Shown: positions 1 to 7,058 of the stretch, piece by piece
Numbering within the stretch: position 1 is the stretch's first letter
How the letters are laid out: the number at the start of each line of letters is the position of its first letter
Assembly: GCF_030519475.1 (NCBI RefSeq)
Contig: NZ_JAUMKD010000005.1
Location: forward strand, 1-64,000
DNA: 64,000 nucleotides
Direction of reading: 5' to 3'
Origin: Micromonospora sp. C28SCA-DRY-2
GTDB lineage: Bacteria > Actinomycetota > Actinomycetes > Mycobacteriales > Micromonosporaceae
Notes under the pieces: generated by a model
The model's input: only the letters and a program-made list of their open reading frames with translations
The model's database searches: none
Told to the model about the DNA's origin: nothing
Translations under genes and position numbers: made by a program

Positions 1-508
1 CGTCACCGTGCTGCACCCGGGCTCCAAGGTGGTGGCGAAGCGGTGGCCGCCCGAGCGGTTCGCCGCGCTGGCCCGCGAGCTGGCCGACCGCGGGCACCGG
101 GTGGTGGTGACCGGCAGCGCCGGCGAGCGGAGCGTCGCCGAGCGGGTCGCGCGGCTCGCCGGGTTGCCCGCCGACGCGGTGCTGGCCGGCGAGACCGACC
201 TCGGCGACCTCGCCGCGCTGGTCGCGTACGCCCGGCTGGTGGTCAGCGGTGACACCGGCGTGGCGCACCTCGCCACCGGCTACCGCACCGCGTCGGTGGT
301 GCTCTTCGGCCCGGTGTCCCCGGCCCGGTGGGGGCCGCCGCCGGGCCGGCCGTGGCACCGGGTGATCTGGGCCGCGAGCAGGGATAACCCGGGCTGGGAC
401 GGGGTAGGAAGCCACCCGACGTTGGCGGCCATCGGCGTCGATGAGGTGCTGGCCGCCGTGGCCGAGGTGGAACGGGCGGTGCGGGTCTCCGGTGCGGTTG
501 CGGCGTAG
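1..508 (+). CDS. Glycosyltransferase family 9 protein, 3' part only
   Basis: Only the C-terminal half is present; the reading frame is already open at base 2, so the start lies upstream of the window. The visible part begins with a His-Pro-Gly-(small)-Lys segment followed by W-P-x-E-R-F, then V-V-V-T-G-S and V-S-G-D-T-G-V-A-H-L-A, the nucleotide-sugar binding signature of GT9 (heptosyltransferase-like, ADP-heptose:LPS) enzymes. GT9 members in actinobacteria, which lack LPS, act on other glycans, so the acceptor cannot be named. The stop overlaps the likely start of the following topoisomerase gene, so the two are probably co-transcribed. Family assignment is firm; substrate is unknown. Confidence 0.85.
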   Translation, partial: VTVLHPGSKVVAKRWPPERFAALARELADRGHRVVVTGSAGERSVAERVARLAGLPADAVLAGETDLGDLAALVAYARLVVSGDTGVAHLATGYRTASVVLFGPVSPARWGPPPGRPWHRVIWAASRDNPGWDGVGSHPTLAAIGVDEVLAAVAEVERAVRVSGAVAA

Positions 509-1475
509 TGATCCGGGCAGGCCGGGGTACGGGCGTCGCCGGCGCGGCAAGGGCTGGCTCTTCGTCGACCCGGCCGGCGAGCCGGTCCGTGACCCCGACC
601 AGCTGGCCCGGCTGCGTGAGCTGGTCATCCCGCCGGCCTGGCAGGACGTCTGGATCTCGCCGTACCCCAACGGGCACATCCAGGCCACCGGCATCGACGC
701 GGCCGGGCGCAAGCAGTACCTCTACCACCCGGTCTGGCGGCAGAAGCGGGACGAGGCGAAGTTCGACCACGTGCTGGAGGTGGCCCGCCGGCTGCCGGTG
801 CTGCGCAAGCGGGTGACGGAGGACCTTCACTGCCGGGGCCTGTGCCGGGACCGGGTGCTGGCCACCGTCACCCGGCTGCTGGACATGGGCATGTTCCGGG
901 TCGGCAGCGACCAGTACGCGGCCGGTGACGACCCCACCTTCGGGGTGGCCACCCTGCGCCCGGAGCACGCCCGGTCCCGGGGTGGCTGCGTGGTCTTCGA
1001 GTTCCCGGCCAAGGGCGGCATCGAGCAGGTCCGCCGCATCGAGGACCCGGAGCTGTGCCGGGTGCTGACCAACCTGCGCCGCCGGCGGCGGCGGGCGGAC
1101 CGGCTCTTCGGCTACTGGGACGGCCGGGACTGGCGCGACGTACGCAGCGACGAGGTCAACGACTACCTGCGCGACGCCAGTGGCGGGGAGATGACCGCGA
1201 AGGACTTCCGGACCTGGCACGCCACCGTGCTGGCGGCGACCCAGCTCGCCACGGCCGGGGCGCAGCGGTCCGCGACCGCCCGCAAGCGGGCGGTGGCCGG
1301 GGTGATGCGGGAGGTCGCCGAGCTGCTCGGCAACACCCCGACGGTGGCCCGCACCTCCTACGTCGACCCGCGGGTGGTCGACCTCTACCACGACGGCGTG
1401 ATGGCGCCGGTGGACCCGGACGCCCCACGCGAGGAGGCCGAGCGGGTGGTGCTGGAGCTGCTCGAGGAGGCCTGA
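492..1475 (+). CDS. Type IB DNA topoisomerase
   Basis: Relaxes supercoiled DNA through a 3'-phosphotyrosyl intermediate. About 327 residues, the usual length for bacterial (poxvirus-like) topoisomerase IB. An N-terminal segment with G-W-x-F-V-D and W-I-S-P-x-P-x-G-H-I-Q-A-T-G, typical of this family, is followed by a catalytic domain with F-R-V-G, K-D-F-R-T-W-H (active-site Arg and His near residues 240 and 243) and S-Y-V-D-P with the nucleophilic Tyr near 290. I chose the GTG at 492 because family members start shortly before the G-R-x-R-x-G-K-G-W segment; the frame is open further upstream (ATG at 441) but that part has biased composition. It overlaps the preceding gene by 17 bases. Such enzymes are accessory in bacteria; gyrase and TopA do the main work. 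Confidence 0.9.
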   Translation: MRLRRSDPGRPGYGRRRRGKGWLFVDPAGEPVRDPDQLARLRELVIPPAWQDVWISPYPNGHIQATGIDAAGRKQYLYHPVWRQKRDEAKFDHVLEVARRLPVLRKRVTEDLHCRGLCRDRVLATVTRLLDMGMFRVGSDQYAAGDDPTFGVATLRPEHARSRGGCVVFEFPAKGGIEQVRRIEDPELCRVLTNLRRRRRRADRLFGYWDGRDWRDVRSDEVNDYLRDASGGEMTAKDFRTWHATVLAATQLATAGAQRSATARKRAVAGVMREVAELLGNTPTVARTSYVDPRVVDLYHDGVMAPVDPDAPREEAERVVLELLEEA

Positions 1476-1517
1476 CCGGCTCCGCCGGCGGTCCTGGGGG
1501 AGGCGCGGCGGAGCCGG
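1476..1517 (+). terminator. Hairpin after topoisomerase gene
   Basis: A 12-base arm (CCGGCTCCGCCG) overlapping the stop region pairs perfectly with its complement ending at 1517, with an 18-base loop. There is no clear T run, as is usual for actinobacterial terminators. Confidence 0.5.
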
Positions 1518-1650
1518 GGTCAGGACGTCCTTCCGGACGGACACCGGGCGGCCGCCCGCCGCCGCCACGGACGGCGGGCGCCTCGCCACGGCCCCCGTTC
1601 GCGGGCGACCGCGCCCGGCGGCAGCGCCGGTGGGTCGACCGCGTCGGGGC

Positions 1651-2685
1651 TCAGTCTGCCGGGTCCGAGTTGACCGCGGACGCCGAGCGGTTGACGATCC
1701 GTGCCGGCTCGGTCCGCGAGCTGCGCCAGGTCTGCGGCGACATCCCGTGGGCGGCCCGGAACACCCGGCTGAAGTGGGCCTTGTCGGGGAACCCCCAGCG
1801 CGCCGCGATGGCCTGGATCGGGTGCTGGCGCAGGGCCGGGTCGAGCAGGTCGTGTCGGCAGCGGGCCAGCCGCAGGTCGCGCACGTACCCGGCGACCGTG
1901 GACTCCTCGGCCTCGAAGAGCCGGTGCAGCGTCCGCAGCGAGATGTGGTGGGCGTCCGCGATCACCTGGGGGCTCAGCGTCGCGTCGCCGAGGTGCCGCT
2001 GGACGTACGCCTGGATCTGGGTGAGCAGCGCCCGGCGGCGCGCCTCGGCGGGGATGGCATCCTCGGCCACCAGGTGCCGGCCGAGCATGGTGGACGCCAG
2101 GTCGAGCCCGATCGTGCCGAGCCGGGCGGCGTCGCTGGCGTGGTACTGCTCCGGGTGGGTGGCCACCTGGAGCAGGTACTGGGCCAGCAGCGCGCCGATC
2201 CCGTCGGTGCCGGACATCCGGCCCCCGAGCAGCGGGGTCAGCCGCTGCGGGGTCAGCGGCAGCGCGCTGTGCGGGATGATCGCCACCGTCGAACTCGCCG
2301 GCCGCAGGCCGTCGTCGGCGCCGTGGTGGCTGACGTCGTGCGGGCGTGAGCCGTCGTAGAAGGTGAACTCGCCCGGGCGCAGGGCGCTGCGCCGGCCGGC
2401 CTGGCCGGCCGCGCTCTCGCCGTCGACGGTCAGCGCCAGCAGGTAGCACTCCGGATCGGACTGGCGGACCAGCTTGCGGGTGCGGGTGGCCTCCAGCGAG
2501 GGGTACCGGTACGTGGCCAGCTGGATCGGCCCCAGCTCGATGAACTCGGCCCGGGCCGGGAAGTCGTGGGCGTGCTCGGTGCGGATCCGCAGCGGTGCGG
2601 TGGAGCGTGCGATCAGGTCGAGCCACACGCCGAACCGGTCGGCCGGCGGCACGTGCGTGGTGTCGACAGTGCTCTGGTGCAGCAT
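1651..2685 (-). CDS. AraC-family transcriptional regulator (paralog 1)
   Basis: About 344 residues: an N-terminal AraC-binding-like half (P-P-A-D-R-F-x-x-W-x-x-L near residue 15, typical of the AraC_binding_2/NphR-type domain) and a C-terminal double helix-turn-helix with S-L-R-T-L-H-R-L-F and W-G-F-x-D-K-A-H-F-S-R-x-F. The ATG at 2685 is chosen because GGGGAGGGAG lies just upstream; an open frame extends 10 codons further. The same domain order, P-P-A-D-R-F motif and HTH sequence recur in the next gene, so the pair is a tandem duplication. No enzyme or transporter gene adjoins that would reveal the ligand. DNA-binding role is secure, target unknown. Confidence 0.88.
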   Translation of the reverse strand: MLHQSTVDTTHVPPADRFGVWLDLIARSTAPLRIRTEHAHDFPARAEFIELGPIQLATYRYPSLEATRTRKLVRQSDPECYLLALTVDGESAAGQAGRRSALRPGEFTFYDGSRPHDVSHHGADDGLRPASSTVAIIPHSALPLTPQRLTPLLGGRMSGTDGIGALLAQYLLQVATHPEQYHASDAARLGTIGLDLASTMLGRHLVAEDAIPAEARRRALLTQIQAYVQRHLGDATLSPQVIADAHHISLRTLHRLFEAEESTVAGYVRDLRLARCRHDLLDPALRQHPIQAIAARWGFPDKAHFSRVFRAAHGMSPQTWRSSRTEPARIVNRSASAVNSDPAD

Positions 2686-2782
2686 CCGCACTCCCTCCCC
2701 GTCGCGGCACCTCATTGTCCACGCCCGGTCCGTCCGCTCCCGGCCGGCCGGCGCCGCTGTTGACCATCCGTGCCGTCGGGGG

Positions 2783-3787
2783 TCAGCCCGGGGGCGGGGA
2801 CCCGCCTCCGTGCGCCTCCCGGTAGGCCCGCGGGCTCAGCCCGTACGCGGCCCGGAAGCTCCGGCTGAAGTGCGCCTTGTCGGCGAAGCCCCAGCGCCGG
2901 GCGATGAGGTGGACCGGCTGCTGGCGCAGCAGCGGATCGGTCAGTTCGCGCCGGCACCGGTGCAGCCGGCGGCTGCGGATCAGGCCGGCCACCGTCTCGT
3001 CCTCGGCCTGGAAGAGCCGGTGCAGCGTGCGGAGCGAGACGTGGTGGGCGTCGGCGACCAGTTGCGGACCGAGCGCGGGGTCGTCGAGGTGCCGCTCGAT
3101 GAAGTCGCGGACCTGGCTCAGCAGCGCCCGCTGGCGGACCTCCACCGGCAGCCGGTCCTCGACGTCGAGGTGGCGGGCCAGCAGGGCGGAGACCAGGCTC
3201 ACGGTGACCTCGGCCAGGTAGGGCGCGTCGCCGGGCCGGAACTGCTCGGGATGCCCGGTGACGTGGTGCAGGTGCCGGGCCAGGAGCAGGCCGGGGCCGT
3301 CCGAGCCGGACATCCGGGCCGCGGTGAGGTGGGCTACCCGGTCCGGGTCGAGCGGCAGCAGCGTACGCGGGACGACGGCGGTGACCGCGCCGGCCGGGGC
3401 GTCCCCGCCGGCCGCTCCGGCGTGTTCCAGCGTGTGCGGCCGGCCCCAGTCGATCAGGGTGAAGTCGCCGACCGGTATCGCCGCCCCGCGCCGGTCGGCG
3501 CTGATCGACGACCGCCCACTGGTGGTCAGGGCGACCTGGAAGACCTCCGGGTCCGCCTGGCGGATGAGCCGGGGGGTCCGGCGGCCCACCAGCGACTGGT
3601 ACCGGAACCGGGTGATCGCGACACCGCCCAGGTCGACCGTCCGGGCCCGGCCGCGGAAGTCGTCGGCGTGGTCGCTGGTGAGGGCGACCGGCGCGGAGGC
3701 CCGACCGGCGAGCTCCACGAACAGCGGGAAGCGGTCGGCGGGTGGCACCACGGTGGTGTCCACCATCTCCACCTGAAGCGCCGCCAT
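2783..3787 (-). CDS. AraC-family transcriptional regulator (paralog 2)
   Basis: About 334 residues with the same architecture as the preceding paralog: V-D-T-T-V-V-P-P-A-D-R-F near the N-terminus, a beta-rich sensory half, and a C-terminal AraC HTH with V-S-L-R-T-L-H-R-L-F and R-R-W-G-F-A-D-K-A-H-F-S-R-S-F. The ATG at 3787 follows GAGGAGAT at good spacing, so I prefer it to the upstream in-frame start at 3826. It lies head-to-tail with its paralog (97-base gap) and 72 bases downstream of the TetR gene on the same strand, so TetR and the two AraC genes could share a transcript. The ligand is unknown. Confidence 0.87.
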   Translation of the reverse strand: MAALQVEMVDTTVVPPADRFPLFVELAGRASAPVALTSDHADDFRGRARTVDLGGVAITRFRYQSLVGRRTPRLIRQADPEVFQVALTTSGRSSISADRRGAAIPVGDFTLIDWGRPHTLEHAGAAGGDAPAGAVTAVVPRTLLPLDPDRVAHLTAARMSGSDGPGLLLARHLHHVTGHPEQFRPGDAPYLAEVTVSLVSALLARHLDVEDRLPVEVRQRALLSQVRDFIERHLDDPALGPQLVADAHHVSLRTLHRLFQAEDETVAGLIRSRRLHRCRRELTDPLLRQQPVHLIARRWGFADKAHFSRSFRAAYGLSPRAYREAHGGGSPPPG

Positions 3788-3859
3788 GCCGATCTCCTCG
3801 CCTGGTCCCGGCACATTCTCGTGCAACCCGTCGGGCCGGGCCAGCCGGGCGGCCGGGAC

Positions 3860-4612
3860 TCAGCCGGCGGCCCGGCCCGCGACGAGGACCTCGACGCCGT
3901 CGAGCAGCCGGTCCAGGCCGAACCGCCACTCGGCGTCGAACTCCTCGGCGTTCTCGACCACCGACTCGGTGAGCAGTTGCCGGATCTCCGGGTAGGAGCC
4001 GCCCCGGGTGAGCCGCTCCAGCCGCTGCCAGTAGCGCACCCCCAACTCCTCGGCGCTCTGCCCGGCCCGGGCCGCCGCCTCGGTGATGTCGGCGGTGAGG
4101 CTCGCCCAGTTGCGGGCGTACCCGCTGACCAGCATGACGGTGGAGACGCGCTCGTCGGCGCGCAGTCCGGTGCCGCGCAGCGCGGCCAGCCCATGCTCCA
4201 GCCAGCGCACCCCGTTCGGGCCCATCGGCGGGCCGCCGACCGGCACGTGCCGGATCCACGGGTGGCGGTGGATGGCGGCGATGTTGCCGGCGGCCCACCG
4301 GGCCAGCGCCGGCCGCCAGCCCTCGTCCGGCCGGCGGACCTCCGGCGGTGGCCCGTACGCGGCGTCGGCCATCAGTTCGAGCAGATCGTGCTTGGCCGGC
4401 ACGTAGCGGTAGAGCGACATGGTCGCCACACCCAGTTCGCCCGCCACCCGGCTCATCGACACCGCGGCGAGGCCGTCGGCCTCGGCGACCCGGATGCCAG
4501 CGGCCAGCACCTGCTCCAGGGTGAGGCTCCGCTTCGGCCCCTTGCCGGGGCGTTCCCGCAGGCCCCAGGCGAGCTCGATGCTCTCGGGCAGGTCGACGTC
4601 GGAGTCGCTCAT
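3860..4612 (-). CDS. TetR-family transcriptional regulator
   Basis: About 250 residues. The N-terminal HTH (I-R-V-A-E-A-D-G-L-A-A-V-S-M-S-R-V-A-G-E..., followed by L-Y-R-Y-V) is typical TetR_N and the C-terminal half resembles the TetR_C_1 class seen beside drug-efflux genes. It diverges from a DrrA/DrrB-type ABC pair and the 96-base gap carries two 15-bp palindromes (4654-4668, 4675-4689), so it is very probably the repressor of that transporter and of itself. The ATG at 4612 is chosen for GAGAGG five bases upstream; a GTG at 4618 is possible. The inducer is probably a compound exported by the pump, an inference from context. Confidence 0.92.
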   Translation of the reverse strand: MSDSDVDLPESIELAWGLRERPGKGPKRSLTLEQVLAAGIRVAEADGLAAVSMSRVAGELGVATMSLYRYVPAKHDLLELMADAAYGPPPEVRRPDEGWRPALARWAAGNIAAIHRHPWIRHVPVGGPPMGPNGVRWLEHGLAALRGTGLRADERVSTVMLVSGYARNWASLTADITEAAARAGQSAEELGVRYWQRLERLTRGGSYPEIRQLLTESVVENAEEFDAEWRFGLDRLLDGVEVLVAGRAAG

Positions 4613-4632
4613 CCTCACCTCTCGGTCCGGGG

Positions 4633-4662
4633 TTGACCGTCATCCTAGCTTCTGCGTATGGT
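4633..4662 (+). promoter_or_regulatory. Promoter for the ABC efflux genes
   Basis: TTGACC (4633-4638) and TATGGT (4657-4662) are separated by 18 bases, a good housekeeping-type promoter. The -10 box lies inside the first TetR palindrome, which is how steric repression would work. Confidence 0.55.
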
Positions 4663-4689
4663 CTACGCATTAAAGCGTATGCCATACGC
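4654..4689. promoter_or_regulatory. Double TetR operator
   Basis: Two 15-base palindromes in direct order: GCGTATGGTCTACGC and GCGTATGCCATACGC. The second has perfect 7-base arms around one central base; the first matches it except at 3-4 central positions. They are separated by ATTAAA, so centres are 21 bp apart, about two helical turns, which would place two dimers on the same face. The site lies between the divergent TetR gene and the drrA-like gene. Confidence 0.85.
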
Positions 4690-4708
4690 AGAACACGGAG
4701 GGTGAGAC

Positions 4709-5671
4709 ATGACAGCGCCTCCGGCGGTGGAGACCGTCGACCTGTGCAAGTCGTACGGCGGCGTCGCCGTACTCGACCGGCTGACCATGCGGGTCGCCCG
4801 GGGCACCGTCCACGCGCTGCTCGGCCCGAACGGCGCGGGCAAGACCACGACCGTGCGGATCCTGGCCACCCTGATCGCGCCCGACGGCGGCACCGCCCGG
4901 GTGGACGGGCACGACGTGGTCCGTGACCAGCGGCGGGTACGGCGGGTGATCAGCCTCGCCGGCCAGCACGCGGCCGTCGACGACGGCCAGACCGGCCGGG
5001 AGAACCTGGAGATGATGGCCCGGCTGACCGGGTGCAGCCGGGCCGCCGCCCGCCGCCGCGTGGGCGAACTGCTGGAGCGGTTCGACCTGGTCGACGCGGC
5101 CGGCCGCCGGGTGGCCACCTACTCCGGCGGGATGCGCCGCCGGCTCGACCTCGCCGCCAGCCTGGTCGGCGAACCCTCGGTGATCTTCCTCGACGAGCCG
5201 ACCACCGGGCTGGACCTGCGCAGCCGGCAGGCGCTCTGGGAGGTGGTCGGCGAACTCGCCGGGGCCGGGGTGACCGTGCTGCTGACCACCCAGTACCTGG
5301 AGGAGGCCGACCGGCTCGCCGACCGGGTCGCGGTGCTGCACGGCGGCCGGCTCGCCGCCGAGGGCACCGCCGCCGAGCTGAAGCGCCGGTACGGGGCGCA
5401 GCGCCTGCACCTGACCCTGCGCGACGCGGCCGGCTACGCCGCGGTCGACCGGGGACTCGGCGACCGGGTGACGCACCGGGACCCGGCCCGGCGGGAACTG
5501 GAGGTGGCCACCGACGGCGGCGCGCCGGGTATCCGCGACCTGCTCGACGAGGTGGACCCGGACCGGCGGGCGGTGGCCGCGTTCACCGTCCGCAGCGCCA
5601 CCCTCGACGACGTCTTCCTCACCCTCACCGGGCGACCGGTGACCGCCGACCGGGAGGTCACCCATGTCTGA
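4709..5671 (+). CDS. DrrA-type ABC transporter ATP-binding protein
   Basis: About 320 residues, the length of the daunorubicin-resistance (DrrA) class. Walker A G-P-N-G-A-G-K-T-T at residues 39-46, Q-loop Q86, signature S-G-G at 139-141, Walker B V-I-F-L-D-E at 158-163, then T-T-Q-Y-L-E-E-A-D where the usual switch His is Gln, as I recall is common in this subfamily. The C-terminal extension after residue 230 is the DrrA-specific regulatory part. GGAGGG precedes the ATG. It overlaps the permease gene by 8 bases, so the two form a coupled operon. It powers export of a hydrophobic drug or lipid; the substrate cannot be read from sequence. Confidence 0.93.
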   Translation: MTAPPAVETVDLCKSYGGVAVLDRLTMRVARGTVHALLGPNGAGKTTTVRILATLIAPDGGTARVDGHDVVRDQRRVRRVISLAGQHAAVDDGQTGRENLEMMARLTGCSRAAARRRVGELLERFDLVDAAGRRVATYSGGMRRRLDLAASLVGEPSVIFLDEPTTGLDLRSRQALWEVVGELAGAGVTVLLTTQYLEEADRLADRVAVLHGGRLAAEGTAAELKRRYGAQRLHLTLRDAAGYAAVDRGLGDRVTHRDPARRELEVATDGGAPGIRDLLDEVDPDRRAVAAFTVRSATLDDVFLTLTGRPVTADREVTHV

Positions 5672-6428
5672 GCTGACCGCGCGGCGCGCCGGCACCACCG
5701 TGATGATCGGGCGCTGCGTACGGCTGTCCCGGCGCAACGTCGACGCGCTGCTCACGTCGCTGCTGCTGCCGGTGATCCTGATGGTGCTCTTCGTCTACCT
5801 GTTCGGCGGCGCGATCGACACCGGCACCGCGTACGTCACCTACGTGGTCCCCGGCGTGCTGCTGCTCTGCGCCGGCTTCGGCGCGGCCGGCACGGCGGTG
5901 AGCGTGACCACCGACCTCACCAACGGCGTGGTGGAGCGGTTCCGCACCATGGACGTCAGCGCCACCGCGATCCTCGCCGGCCACGTGGTGGCCAGCGTGG
6001 CGCGCAACCTGGTCTCCACCGTGCTGGTGCTCGCGGTCGCGGTCGCCATCGGCTTCCGGCCGGCCCGCGACCCGCTGAACTGGCTGGCCGCCCTCGGCGT
6101 GCTGGTGCTGTTCCTGCTCGCCGTCTCCTGGCTGTCGGCGGCGTTCGGGCTGCTGGCCCGCACGCCCGAGGCGGCCAGCGGGTTCACCTTCCTGGTGATG
6201 TTCCTGCCGTATCCGAGCAGCGCGTTCGTCCCGGTGGAGACGATGCCGGGCTGGCTGCGCGGGTTCGCCGACCACCAGCCGGTCACCCCGGTCATCGAGA
6301 CGCTGCGGGCGCTGCTGCTGGACACCCCGGCCGGCGCCGCGCCGGCTCGGGCGGTGGCCTGGTACCTCGGCATCCTGCTGGTCTCGATGGCACTCGCCGC
6401 GGCGCTGTTCCGGCGGCGGGTCGGCTGA
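5664..6428 (+). CDS. DrrB-type ABC-2 transporter permease
   Basis: About 254 residues with six predicted hydrophobic segments (near residues 30-50, 55-75, 105-130, 140-165, 170-190, 225-245), the ABC-2 layout. The loop containing F-R-T-M-D-V-S, and P-x-S-S-A-F-V-P-V-E-T-M-P-x-W-L-R in the last third, are typical of DrrB-like proteins. It would dimerise in the membrane and pair with the ATPase encoded just upstream, whose stop it overlaps. The TetR regulator across the operator probably controls both. Confidence 0.92.
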   Translation: MSELTARRAGTTVMIGRCVRLSRRNVDALLTSLLLPVILMVLFVYLFGGAIDTGTAYVTYVVPGVLLLCAGFGAAGTAVSVTTDLTNGVVERFRTMDVSATAILAGHVVASVARNLVSTVLVLAVAVAIGFRPARDPLNWLAALGVLVLFLLAVSWLSAAFGLLARTPEAASGFTFLVMFLPYPSSAFVPVETMPGWLRGFADHQPVTPVIETLRALLLDTPAGAAPARAVAWYLGILLVSMALAAALFRRRVG

Positions 6429-6436
6429 GGCACGGC

Positions 6437-6477
6437 ACGACGGCGGCGCCGGACCCACGGTCCGGCGCCGCCGTCGT
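6437..6477. terminator. Bidirectional terminator hairpin
   Basis: A perfect 18-base inverted repeat (arms 6437-6454 and 6460-6477) with a 5-base loop lies between the converging permease gene and the minus-strand gene that ends at 6486. Confidence 0.8.
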
Positions 6478-6485
6478 ACGTCCGG

Positions 6486-6989
6486 TCAGTCGTTGAGGAC
6501 CTGCGCGAGCCGGTCCCGGAACCGGCGCTCGGAGTCGCTGACCACGTCCCCGCCGAGGCCGAGGATGCCGCCGGTGGACGCCGCGCCCACCACCTGGTCG
6601 GCGATCTCCACCAGCCAGTGCTTGTACGCCCCGGCCTGCCCCTCGTCCACCCGCTGGGCCAGCAGCGCGGCGGCCGCCTTGGCCCGGGTCAGCACGTCGT
6701 CGATCATCGCCTGCGGGTCGGCCGGCTCGATCACCGGCAGCTCCTCGCCGGCCTCCGGGTCGCCGACCCGGGTGACGATCTCCCCGGCCACCGCCGCGAC
6801 CAGCGGGCTGGCCGACTCCCGGCCGGCCGAGACGGTCTCCAGCCCGGCCGCGTTCTCGGCCCTGGTGCGCCGGGTGCCGTCCGACTCGGCGGCGCTCGCC
6901 GCGGTCAGCACCGACTGCGGCAGGCCGACCAGCAGCCCCCACTCCTCGTCGGAGAAACCGAAACCGGTGTACGCCGGCTGCTCGATCAC
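6486..6989 (-). CDS. Conserved hypothetical protein, 167 residues
   Basis: Not recognised with a named domain. It is a soluble, Ala/Glu-rich, mostly helical protein without signal peptide or membrane segment. It starts with a F-S-D-E-E-W-x-L-L-V-G-L-P segment; the C-terminal part has H-W-L-V-E-I-A-D-Q-V-V and a Gly-rich G-G-I-L-G-L-G-G-D turn followed by V-S-D-S-E-R-R-F. I recall similar proteins of unknown function in other actinobacteria. The GTG at 6989 follows GGAAGGGG. It is separated from recQ by a small hairpin and has no operon partner. Confidence 0.75.
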   Translation of the reverse strand: MIEQPAYTGFGFSDEEWGLLVGLPQSVLTAASAAESDGTRRTRAENAAGLETVSAGRESASPLVAAVAGEIVTRVGDPEAGEELPVIEPADPQAMIDDVLTRAKAAAALLAQRVDEGQAGAYKHWLVEIADQVVGAASTGGILGLGGDVVSDSERRFRDRLAQVLND

Positions 6990-7032
6990 GGCAACGCCCC
7001 TTCCGCCTGTCCTGCTCGTCGTTCACGTCCGT

Positions 7033-7050
7033 GGGCCCGGCGACGGGCCC
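7033..7050 (-). terminator. Short hairpin after the RecQ-like gene
   Basis: GGGCCCG and CGGGCCC pair around a 4-base loop just downstream of the helicase stop. Short but GC-only. Confidence 0.4.
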
Positions 7051-7058
7051 GGCTCAGG

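Noticed and set aside
243..1589. A 448-codon minus-strand open frame over the topoisomerase gene
   Set aside because: Composition is Arg/Pro/Gly-rich with no domain; it is the antisense of a well-conserved enzyme, an effect of high GC.
2474..4636. A 720-codon plus-strand open frame opposite the AraC and TetR genes
   Set aside because: Low-complexity translation, no motif; the minus strand carries three recognisable regulators.
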